Source: Schlesneria paludicola DSM 18645 (lineage in GTDB: Bacteria; Planctomycetota; Planctomycetia; Planctomycetales; Planctomycetaceae). From it: a stretch of 64,000 bases of DNA. A program made the translations under genes and the position numbers. A model generated the notes under the pieces. It made no database searches. It saw nothing but the letters and a program-made list of their open reading frames with translations, and was not told the origin of the DNA. Location of the stretch: the NCBI RefSeq assembly GCF_000255655.1, contig NZ_JH636434.1:540896-604895 (forward strand), in the 5' to 3' direction. Positions 46,461-54,173 of this stretch are shown here, in pieces (position 1 is the stretch's first letter; each line of letters starts with the position of its first letter).

Positions 46461-46958
46461 TTATTTCTCCTGAGGTTCCTCGAAAACGCCGGAAAACTTC
46501 AGTTGCCTCAGAAATTCGATGTCACCTGCATCTCGATATTTGTTTAGGTTTTCGATGATCGGCAAGTCGCGGAGGATCTCTTCATTTCGGTCTGGAATCC
46601 AATCACGGGTGATCTCGAATCCCAGCCAGGCCGATCCGCCTAACGCCACAATCCAGCAGCAGATGGTTGCCGTGCGAACCAGATATCGAAACCACCATTG
46701 GTCCGTCAGAACGAAGGGGGCTTCCATCACTTTCAACGACGTCAGGGTGCGGGTGGCAAAATCGTCTGACGCGCGAATCGTGGGAAGTACGTCCAGCAAT
46801 TCAAAAGTCCGTGCCAACGCTTCGACTTCGTGACGGGCAACCTCGCTGCGCGCGATGATCTGATCGATCGTGCGTGCCTGCTCGTCGGGCAATTCCCCGT
46901 CAAGGTAGGCGACCAGATCGTCTCGTTGTTCGGCGCTTAGGCGGACGGATTTTTCCAT
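46461..46958 (-). CDS. Membrane anti-sigma factor lacking the zinc motif
   Basis: 165 residues from ATG 46958. The N-terminal part, L-V-A-Y-L-D-G-E-L-P near 13-22, is the typical anti-sigma start, followed by helices and one membrane segment (about 90-112) and a periplasmic tail. The H-x3-C-x2-C zinc triad of ZAS proteins is absent. It lies downstream of the ECF sigma gene (157 bases) and three bases before the coiled-coil gene. It should bind the sigma factor in the cytoplasm and release it on an envelope signal, perhaps after proteolysis. Confidence 0.8.
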   Translation of the reverse strand: MEKSVRLSAEQRDDLVAYLDGELPDEQARTIDQIIARSEVARHEVEALARTFELLDVLPTIRASDDFATRTLTSLKVMEAPFVLTDQWWFRYLVRTATICCWIVALGGSAWLGFEITRDWIPDRNEEILRDLPIIENLNKYRDAGDIEFLRQLKFSGVFEEPQEK

Positions 46959-47115
46959 GTTGCAGTTCGTCAGATGCGGTCCATCAGCAACCATGGGCAG
47001 GGGCTGACACGGTCATGTGTGTTGTACGGCGTACCGATGAGTGATCGATCCCGCTTGTGCGCGTCCATTTTGGAAGCGTGCCATTTCAATTTCACCAAAT
47101 GTGCTGCTTTGCGAA

Positions 47116-47745
47116 TTACTTTCCCATTTGCATGTAGGGTTCGAGGGCCTGACGCAAAGTGTCGCGGGCACGTGACAACAAGGACTTTACGGCAGGCACC
47201 GAGAGTTCCATGGCGTCGCTGATTTCCTGATAACTCATTCCTTCGAAGCGGTGCAGCAGAACCGTTAATCTCTGGCGTTCGTTCAATTGATCCATCGCTT
47301 GCTGTACCACCGCCTGCAGCTCGCGTTTGTCGAGTTGACGCGTGGGGGTCATGGCCGACTTTTCCGCCAATAGCCGATCGTCGGGATGAATCGAATTCTG
47401 CGACGACGATTCGCCGGTTGGCAACGCGATCTCTTTTCGGCGGACCTTACTATGGTGTGCATTGATCGCCAGATTGTTGGCAATTCGAAACAGCCATGTC
47501 GAAAACTTGGCGTTGGGCTGGTACCCATGACGCGCCCGGTAAATCCTCATGAAGACTTCCTGGACCAGATCTTCGGCAGCCTCCTGATTTTGGGTCATGT
47601 GAAAAAAGATGGTTGTCAGGCGATCCTGATAGGCGACAACAAGCTTGGAAAATGCATCATCGTCGCCCTTCTTCGCGCGCAGCATCAACTGGACCTCGGG
47701 ATCGTGGAGATATCCCGAATCTTCGACGTTTGCCACAGTGTTCAT
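47116..47745 (-). CDS. ECF-type RNA polymerase sigma factor
   Basis: 209 residues from ATG 47745; an upstream in-frame extension to 47841 is not sigma-like. Region 2 reads D-L-V-Q-E-V-F-M-R-I-Y and F-S-T-W-L-F-R-I-A-N-N, and region 4 contains M-S-Y-Q-E-I-S-D-A-M-E-L-S-V-P-A-V-K-S with the L-L-S-R-A-R end. This is the RpoE-like/ECF class. Its antagonist follows on the same strand, so the usual autoregulated sigma/anti-sigma operon is expected. I did not identify a clear ECF promoter upstream by eye. Confidence 0.93.
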   Translation of the reverse strand: MNTVANVEDSGYLHDPEVQLMLRAKKGDDDAFSKLVVAYQDRLTTIFFHMTQNQEAAEDLVQEVFMRIYRARHGYQPNAKFSTWLFRIANNLAINAHHSKVRRKEIALPTGESSSQNSIHPDDRLLAEKSAMTPTRQLDKRELQAVVQQAMDQLNERQRLTVLLHRFEGMSYQEISDAMELSVPAVKSLLSRARDTLRQALEPYMQMGK

Positions 47746-48213
47746 GGTCGCAGTCACAGCGTTCCGTTTTCCGGAAAACGTCCCGGCGACTTCCCTCTCA
47801 TCAAACACGCACGAGGTCAGAAAGTTTCGGCCGAAGACCAATATTTTGTTCGTCGCGACATCATGTCGATTGGCGGCCTTGGAGGGAAGAGATCTTGAAC
47901 GAACTGATCTGAATCGGCTGTCATGTGCGTTTTCAGGGGCCAGTCGATGTCAGCCAGTTCTTCGGCCGTCGCTTTAACGAAGCTCACCGCTTCTCATTAC
48001 TGCGAATCCGGCCGCGACGCCATAATGGTCGGCGACAAATTTGTCAGGATTCACATGAAACAACGGCCGCAAAACACCCAGGCGGCCACTGGCGGAAATT
48101 TTTCGGTCAACATTGGCCGTCGTCTCACTACAACGTCCGCCCTCCATTGACGTGGAAGAGGGCCGCAGCCACTTCGACAATCGATTCTCGCGGTGACTGC
48201 GTCGTGGCCCGGG
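47746..48213. other. Intergenic region upstream of the sigma factor
   Basis: 468 bases. It lies between the minus-strand sigma gene start and the 3' end of the minus-strand beta-helix gene. It should hold the sigma operon promoter. A minus-strand frame of 68 codons (47974-48180) is open, but its composition gives no reason to call it a gene. Confidence 0.45.
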
Positions 48214-49983
48214 TTACCGCCTTTTCGCTTGCGGCTTGGCCTTGTTGCGTTCGATTTGATTATTCTTCAAGACCACTTGTTTTGAATTTGTGACATCGAT
48301 GCCCTTTCCGATATTCAATCGATACAAGTGACGATCTCTGCCGGCCGCCTGGTAATAATTCGTCTCCCGCATTTTGTTATCTTCTACCAAGACATCGCTG
48401 GCGGCATTGATATAGATGCCATTCAATGCCGCGCGATCGATCACGTTCCCTCGAATTACGATCTTGCGATTCCCTGACGGAACAGTCGTGGTCGAAGAGA
48501 GCTTTTTGTCCCATGTGATGGGCAGCTTGACTCCCACACTGATCGCACCACCGTCCGGCCAGCCGTTGACGGCGGTCGTTGAATAGGTATTGATATCGGT
48601 CAAATGATTCCCAATGATCTGCACATTGGTCACCCAGCCGGCTTCTCCCCAAAACGGATATTCTGGGCCCAGTGCAATTCCCGCCATTTTCGTGCGTTCA
48701 ATGCGATTGTGCTCGATGACTCCATCGGATGCGTCAATGCGCAGTCCACGCCCTCGATTATCATGAAAGACGTTATTTCGAATCACGAAATTGGGGCAAT
48801 TCAGTTGTGGGATATCACACACGACACCCAAAGGCAGGTCATCGAGTGATTCTTCAATCGTGACCTTAAATACGAACGCATTGTCGAGACCTTTGTTGTC
48901 AATCGCCTTTCTAAGTATTGCCAAAGCTTCTGGCAGGTCTTGCTGCTCGCGTTCTATTGTTGCGATCGTCAATTCTTGCATTACGCTATACGTATTCGGG
49001 TCCATACAGCGCAGCATGTCGCCGGGCTGAACGAGTTGATCAAGTGGATCCTTGATCCTGTAAGCAACCCATGCCGTACGTGGCGGCTCGAAGCCGACGA
49101 GTGCCAACGTGGGACCATGAAGGTTCACCCCATCGTCTCCTTGAAAACCAAAATCACAATTCTCGATCGTCGGACCGAAGCGTGAGTTCGCATAGTGAAC
49201 GCCGTCCGACAGCGCCGCCAATAGTCGATCTCTCGTCGCTCCCTCTGGCCGAGGCCCGCGCGCGATCGTGATATGGTCAAGCACCATACCGCGGCCACTT
49301 TGGGAGACGAGAATCCCCGAATGGAATAAAGTGATATCCTTAAATGTCAGATTGTCGCACTGATTGACACTGATTCCGGAGATGCCGCTGCTCTTCAGCA
49401 CGATCGAGTCGCCGACCTTGACATTGACGATACCATCTGGAAATGAAGCAAGATGAAGACGCGCGGTATCCGCATCAATCGTTTGTACGTCTTTTGCGTA
49501 AAGATCGGGAACTCCTCGCTTCCATTGATGGGATTCGGGATCGAAAATTCCGATGCTCGTCGGCTTGAATGTCACTGGAAATTGCGGATAACCGGCGTCC
49601 ACTTTGAACTCAATCCATGCCGCGGCGGGGCCATTTGGCGGTGACACAGCCGAAATGGTACCCTGGGTAAACTGGAGTGGAGATTGATCCAGCGTAAATC
49701 CGGAAAACGTCATGTCATGACAGCGAGTCAAGCTGATACCGATGCCAGCCAGCAGAGTAACTCCGTCACCGTTCACCGTGAGATTGCCAATGTCCTTGAG
49801 ATTCACTCCGTAGTTCGATGACGTGTAAATCCCGGGTGGAATGGTCACCTCGGTTTTTCCGTCCGCGTGCGCTTGTACGATCATATCCGCAATTTCATTG
49901 CCAGCGGCTGGACAATGAGCGGCAAGAATGCAAACGACGGCTGCAACCTGGCAGCTCAAGTAAATCCATCTGGTCGTTGTCAT
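48214..49983 (-). CDS. Secreted right-handed parallel beta-helix protein
   Basis: 589 residues. A signal peptide ends in C-P-A-A-G. Repeated N-I/V-x-N-N and I-x-G-N-x-F/I/L rungs (for example V-I-R-N-N-V-F and I-I-G-N-H-L) run from about 90 to the end, the pattern of pectate-lyase-like solenoids. The N-terminal A-D-G-K-T-E-V-T-I-P-P-G-I-Y is the usual leading block of polysaccharide-lyase/epimerase-like helices. There is a short G-D-G-V-N-L-H-G block near residue 275. No catalytic triad could be fixed. Probably binds or cleaves an extracellular polysaccharide. Highly basic last residues follow the solenoid. Confidence 0.87.
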   Translation of the reverse strand: MTTTRWIYLSCQVAAVVCILAAHCPAAGNEIADMIVQAHADGKTEVTIPPGIYTSSNYGVNLKDIGNLTVNGDGVTLLAGIGISLTRCHDMTFSGFTLDQSPLQFTQGTISAVSPPNGPAAAWIEFKVDAGYPQFPVTFKPTSIGIFDPESHQWKRGVPDLYAKDVQTIDADTARLHLASFPDGIVNVKVGDSIVLKSSGISGISVNQCDNLTFKDITLFHSGILVSQSGRGMVLDHITIARGPRPEGATRDRLLAALSDGVHYANSRFGPTIENCDFGFQGDDGVNLHGPTLALVGFEPPRTAWVAYRIKDPLDQLVQPGDMLRCMDPNTYSVMQELTIATIEREQQDLPEALAILRKAIDNKGLDNAFVFKVTIEESLDDLPLGVVCDIPQLNCPNFVIRNNVFHDNRGRGLRIDASDGVIEHNRIERTKMAGIALGPEYPFWGEAGWVTNVQIIGNHLTDINTYSTTAVNGWPDGGAISVGVKLPITWDKKLSSTTTVPSGNRKIVIRGNVIDRAALNGIYINAASDVLVEDNKMRETNYYQAAGRDRHLYRLNIGKGIDVTNSKQVVLKNNQIERNKAKPQAKRR

Positions 49984-50658
49984 TTCTCTGTCTTTCGTTT
50001 TAGCTCACTCAACACGACATTCTTGGAAGGCGATACGCGAACAAGTTGATCACTCCAGACCAACGTCTTGAGAGCGATTTCCGTGCCCAACCGCCGATGA
50101 TCCTGTCACCTTCGACGGTCGACAACGCGAGTGATGCAACGACAGCGAGGTTATTGGAAGTCAGGTCGCCTGGGTAGCGGACACTTGCGACCACACCCTT
50201 CAATCACCATGAAAACTTCTTAAGCACACACTCTCCGGAAATGGACAACTTCTGGAGGTGCCCGCAATTCGTATGCTGCAAAAGCAAGTATCCAAGATGC
50301 AGCGACGACATGATTCGCGCAGCGAGCGGCAATTGCGTCCGTCACTCGCGACTTAAGTCAAGATTGCCGGGGGGGGGCATTTCGTGGGTACTTGCAGCCG
50401 CACTAGTGCCCGACGGCAAAATGTGTGCGATTCCGGCCAATATGAGACTGCTGTTCACATCCACGGTTCACAGTCACCCCAAAAAGTGAATGACGCCGTT
50501 CCGAAGCCGACCACGAGATGCATGTGTTTGGCGAAGCAAACTTCGCCGGGCATCGAAATCGGTTCTCCGTTTCTGCACGCTTGTGATGTTCCCGAACGCG
50601 ATTCACAATAGTATTCAGTGATACGATTCATAAGTGTCCCGAAATTGTGAGAAGTCCG
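49984..50658. other. Intergenic region between the divergent beta-helix and NHL genes
   Basis: 675 bases. Promoters for both directions must be here. An 8-base G run occurs at about 50371-50378. A perfect hairpin GGCGAAG-CAAA-CTTCGCC is at 50530-50547, inside a 32-codon minus-strand frame (50455-50553) whose peptide is unusually protein-like. No gene is claimed. Confidence 0.45.
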
Positions 50659-51663
50659 ATGAAACTGCGACGCCGGGATTTCTTACGGATCGGATGTGGA
50701 CTTTGCGGAGCCGCTTCGCTCGGTTCGCCGTCAGCCTGGGCTCAATCTGAAGGCCAGGACGAAGCGTCGACAATTCCTCAAGTCGTACTGACATGGGGGA
50801 CCAACGGCCATGGCGAGGGGGAGTTCAATATCCCGATTGCGATCGCTGTGAACAAAAGCGATGAGATTCTGGTGACGGACTTTCGGCAATCGAACGCGGA
50901 AGCCAAGTCGCGCGTGCAGCGATTTGACCAAGAAGGCCGGTTTCTCGACGCATTTGAAACCGATCCCATGCCCGGGGGCTTGGCGTTGGACAAAGACGGC
51001 CTGTTGTATGTCACACATATGATGAAGCACAAAGTGGCTGTCTATGATCCCGAAGGCAAACTCGTCAGAGAATTTGGCAAGCAAGGATCGGCCCCGGGTG
51101 AATTCGACCAACCGGGTGGGATCGCGATTGGTCGAGATGGGATTGTCTATGTCGCCGATCAGGCGAACCAACGCGTGCAGCAACTCTCACCTCAGGGATC
51201 GCCCCTTGGCGCGTGGGGTAAGCACGGCATGGCGACGGGTGAATTTGGTGGCAACTCGTCCCCCCGAGGCCGTGGCGGCGGGCCGCACTTTCTGGCCTTC
51301 AACAGCGACGGAGATCTCTACACGACCGAGGCGTCAGTCGGTCGGGTGCAGAAGTTTCACCCCGACGGCACATTTGTTCTCGCCTGGGGAGATAACGAAG
51401 TCGGTCCCGGCCATTTCGGCGGCCACAGCTACATGCCAGGCCCCCTGGCCGTCGCAATCGACCACAACGACCGGGTGTGGGTGAGCTCCACAAACCACCA
51501 CGTCCAACAGTTTACCGCAGACGGCCACTTTATTCGCAGGGTGGGCGGAGAAGGAAAAGAACCTGGCCAATTTCGCCTACCCCATGGCCTGGCATTCGAC
51601 AGCCAGCATTTTCTATACGTTGCCGATGCCCGGAACTCGAGAATTCAAAAACTCTCGATTTGA
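50659..51663 (+). CDS. Tat-exported NHL-repeat protein
   Basis: 334 residues from ATG 50659; GTG 50647 is an alternative. R-R-R-D-F-L-R-I is the twin-arginine signal, followed by a hydrophobic stretch ending in A-W-A-Q. Six NHL-type blades follow, each with G-x-G-E-F-x-x-P-x-G-I-A-x-x-x-x-G-x-I/L-Y-V-A-D character. This is a six-bladed beta-propeller of peptidyl-glycine-lyase-like architecture, used for ligand or carbohydrate binding. No heme or catalytic motif is seen. It is convergent with the alpha-toroid gene, with a 15-base gap. Confidence 0.88.
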   Translation: MKLRRRDFLRIGCGLCGAASLGSPSAWAQSEGQDEASTIPQVVLTWGTNGHGEGEFNIPIAIAVNKSDEILVTDFRQSNAEAKSRVQRFDQEGRFLDAFETDPMPGGLALDKDGLLYVTHMMKHKVAVYDPEGKLVREFGKQGSAPGEFDQPGGIAIGRDGIVYVADQANQRVQQLSPQGSPLGAWGKHGMATGEFGGNSSPRGRGGGPHFLAFNSDGDLYTTEASVGRVQKFHPDGTFVLAWGDNEVGPGHFGGHSYMPGPLAVAIDHNDRVWVSSTNHHVQQFTADGHFIRRVGGEGKEPGQFRLPHGLAFDSQHFLYVADARNSRIQKLSI

Positions 51664-51678
51664 GTCACTTGAATCAAT

Positions 51679-52728
51679 TCACTGAGGTTCACATTCTTGC
51701 AGCGCCATGACCGCGAAGGCCGTTCCAGCATGTGTCAGGTAATGCTTGCTGTCTTTCCAGAGTGACCGCGTAAACCATCGGCCACTTTCGCGCTGATGGC
51801 TCTTCAGCCAATTGACACCACGCTCGATGCGCGCGTCGTTGGCAGGAATCCCACTCCGACGCAAGACGTAGACGACGAAACCTGTTCCGTATCCGTCACT
51901 GACTTCAGTCTCTTGCGGCTCATCATTGAAGCGCTTCCAGTCGCCGAGCGTTGCCAGGCCCCATCCACCATCCGCCTTTTGCAAGGCCAACAATTCATTG
52001 ACAATCTGCTGCTTTTCCGGATCGCTCAGCAACCCACTCACCGCTGTCGACGCCCACAGCACCATCGCTCGATGGTGCAGCATCGTCCCGGGATTCTTCT
52101 TCAAATAGTCCTGCAGCTTCGCCATTCCCTGCTGGGCATTTTCAGTTTGGGCGTAGTTTTCGGGCGCCACGCCAACGGCCAGTGCGGCCAGTGCGATACC
52201 GTAGTGATCGTCCGATTCCATCGGTGGCCAATTGCACTTGATCCAGGTGAACCCACCGTCATCACGCTGGACCGTCCACATCCTATCGAGCGCCTGCCGT
52301 GTCAGCGGATGCAGCTTGCCCGTCGTTGCGGCGTCGTTAAACGCCAGCGCCGCCCCCGTGGCCACAATCTCCGCATCCCAACGCGGCCCGCTTTCGACCC
52401 AGCGGCGCGTGATCAGCTCTTCTGCAGACTGACGTACTTCGTGCGCAGTGGTGTCTGAATCCGACTTTGCCGGCCGAGCGTAGAGGTGAGCGTAGTTCGT
52501 GTGACAGGTGAAGCACTTACGATCCTTCTGCCACTGAAGCGCGGCCGAATCGAGAAACGACGTCGCCTTCTCCAGTGAGAATTCGCTGGCCATCGGCTCA
52601 TCCCGGCGATTCGGCCCGGGATCAACGACGCTGGACGACGTCACAGCCTCGGCCGATTCGCCGTTATTCGCGATCCCTAAAACCGAAAGCAAACCCACAC
52701 ACGCGATCAGCACGACGTTTGATTTCAT
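51679..52728 (-). CDS. Exported alpha-toroid (terpene-cyclase-like) protein with a CxxCH motif
   Basis: 349 residues from ATG 52728, or two more from GTG 52734. A signal peptide ends around E-S-A-E. Near residue 72 is C-F-T-C-H, a heme c attachment site, which prenyltransferase/squalene-cyclase-like barrels do not normally have. The remainder contains Q-x3-G-G-F and Q-x-x-D-G-G-W-G repeats (Q-R-D-D-G-G, Q-K-A-D-G-G-W-G) of the alpha6-alpha6 toroid fold. The cyclase catalytic D-x-D-D is not evident. It is exported, so probably a binding or redox protein of the periplasm. Confidence 0.85.
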   Translation of the reverse strand: MKSNVVLIACVGLLSVLGIANNGESAEAVTSSSVVDPGPNRRDEPMASEFSLEKATSFLDSAALQWQKDRKCFTCHTNYAHLYARPAKSDSDTTAHEVRQSAEELITRRWVESGPRWDAEIVATGAALAFNDAATTGKLHPLTRQALDRMWTVQRDDGGFTWIKCNWPPMESDDHYGIALAALAVGVAPENYAQTENAQQGMAKLQDYLKKNPGTMLHHRAMVLWASTAVSGLLSDPEKQQIVNELLALQKADGGWGLATLGDWKRFNDEPQETEVSDGYGTGFVVYVLRRSGIPANDARIERGVNWLKSHQRESGRWFTRSLWKDSKHYLTHAGTAFAVMALQECEPQ

Positions 52729-52840
52729 CGACACGCATCTCCAATGGGGCGGACAGTCAGAATCGCGGAATCAGAATCTGCAACGGCGACAAGTCGCTCG
52801 ACGAATCAAGGATCGAAATCCGCCTGATCCAACCGGCGGC

Positions 52841-53857
52841 TTAGACATATTTTGGAATCTTGGGCTCCGGGATTTCATCGATCAGGCGTGCAATCACAGA
52901 ATCCGAGGTCATGCCTTCGGCCTGTGCCTGAAAGTTCGTCGAAAGGCGATGTCGCAATACGGGGATCGCAACCCGGCGAATATCCTGAATCGAGACACTC
53001 GCCCGTCCATCCATTGCGGCGATTGCTTTACCGCCGGCGATCAAGAATTGACCAGCACGAGGTCCCGCCCCCCAATCCACCAATTCCCGAATGAATTTTG
53101 GTGCGGTGTCATCGATCGGCCGTGTCGCACGAACAAGTCGCGCCACATAGTTCACCGTCAATGGGCCAATCTCGATCGCTTGGATTTGCTTCTGCAAATA
53201 AAGGATCGCTTTCGCCGAAAGAACCTTCCGCACTTCCTGACGCTCACTCGCCGAACTCGCATTCAGAATCTGCTCTTCTTCCGCCAGATTTGGGTAGTCA
53301 ACCTTCACGTTGAACATGAAGCGGTCGAGTTGCGCTTCGGGCAACGGATATGTCCCTTCCTGTTCAATCGGATTTTGCGTGGCGATGACGAAGAATGGTT
53401 CAGGCAACTGATAGGTCGTCTGCCCCACAGTCACCTCTTTCTCTTGCATCGCCTGCAGCAATGCGGCTTGTGTTTTCGGAGGCGTTCGATTGATTTCGTC
53501 CGCCAGGAGAATATTCGTAAATACCGGACCTTCAACAAAACGGAACTCACGGCGACCGGCATCGTTCTCATCCAGCACGTTGGTACCGGTGATATCCGAT
53601 GGCATCAGGTCGGGCGTAAACTGGATGCGTTTGAAATGAACATCTAGGATTTGGGCAATTGTGGAAACCGTCAGGGTTTTCGCCAGGCCAGGCACCCCCA
53701 CGAGCAGGCAGTGTCCGCCCGTGAAAATGGCTGCCAGAATCTGCTCGATGACCGCGTCTTGCCCGACGATCACCTTATGCAGTTCCTCGGCCATCAGTTC
53801 GCGATGTTTCCGAAATTTTTCCAGGAACTCATCGAAATCCGGCTTCTTTTCCGCCAA
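52841..53857 (-). CDS. MoxR-type AAA+ ATPase
   Basis: 338 residues from a TTG at 53857 with AAGGG upstream. Walker A G-V-P-G-L-A-K-T near 54, Walker B L-L-A-D-E-I-N near 118, the sensor-1 segment A-T-Q-N-P-I and the arginine finger in L-D-R-F. MoxR proteins are chaperone-like ATPases that usually act with a DUF58/von Willebrand factor A protein. The usual DUF58 gene is not adjacent; the next minus-strand genes are the alpha-toroid downstream and the esterase upstream. The partner is unknown. Cytoplasmic. Identification of the family is firm. Confidence 0.93.
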   Translation of the reverse strand: MAEKKPDFDEFLEKFRKHRELMAEELHKVIVGQDAVIEQILAAIFTGGHCLLVGVPGLAKTLTVSTIAQILDVHFKRIQFTPDLMPSDITGTNVLDENDAGRREFRFVEGPVFTNILLADEINRTPPKTQAALLQAMQEKEVTVGQTTYQLPEPFFVIATQNPIEQEGTYPLPEAQLDRFMFNVKVDYPNLAEEEQILNASSASERQEVRKVLSAKAILYLQKQIQAIEIGPLTVNYVARLVRATRPIDDTAPKFIRELVDWGAGPRAGQFLIAGGKAIAAMDGRASVSIQDIRRVAIPVLRHRLSTNFQAQAEGMTSDSVIARLIDEIPEPKIPKYV

Positions 53858-54173
53858 GTTGATATCCCTTCATTTCACCACACACACAGTCGAATGCCTG
53901 AATGAACCGCGGATCACCGATTGCACACAGGTCACTGGCATTGCGCCAGCTCATCGACGAGCCTCGTCGAATTCCGTTCAGACAGCATCGTCACTGTACG
54001 GAACGGATTGTCCGTTGAAAAGCGGCGAACACCCCGCCGCGTTTCCGAGGCCGAATTCAGGCAACTGGAATTACTGTTGCGTGGATCAGACCAAGGCGAG
54101 AGAGCCGAAATGCGGAAAGGGAGGGACGCATCGTCCGCGGCACAGATTCCTCGAGCTGCCGCATCTGCATCGT
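53858..54173. other. Intergenic region upstream of MoxR
   Basis: 316 bases between the MoxR start and the 3' end of the esterase gene, both minus-strand. No gene is supported; the open frames on both strands are Ser/Arg-rich and lack family character. It probably holds the MoxR promoter. Confidence 0.45.

Noticed and set aside
47974-48180. 68-codon minus-strand frame upstream of the sigma gene
   Set aside because: No ribosome site and no recognisable pattern; falls in the expected promoter region.
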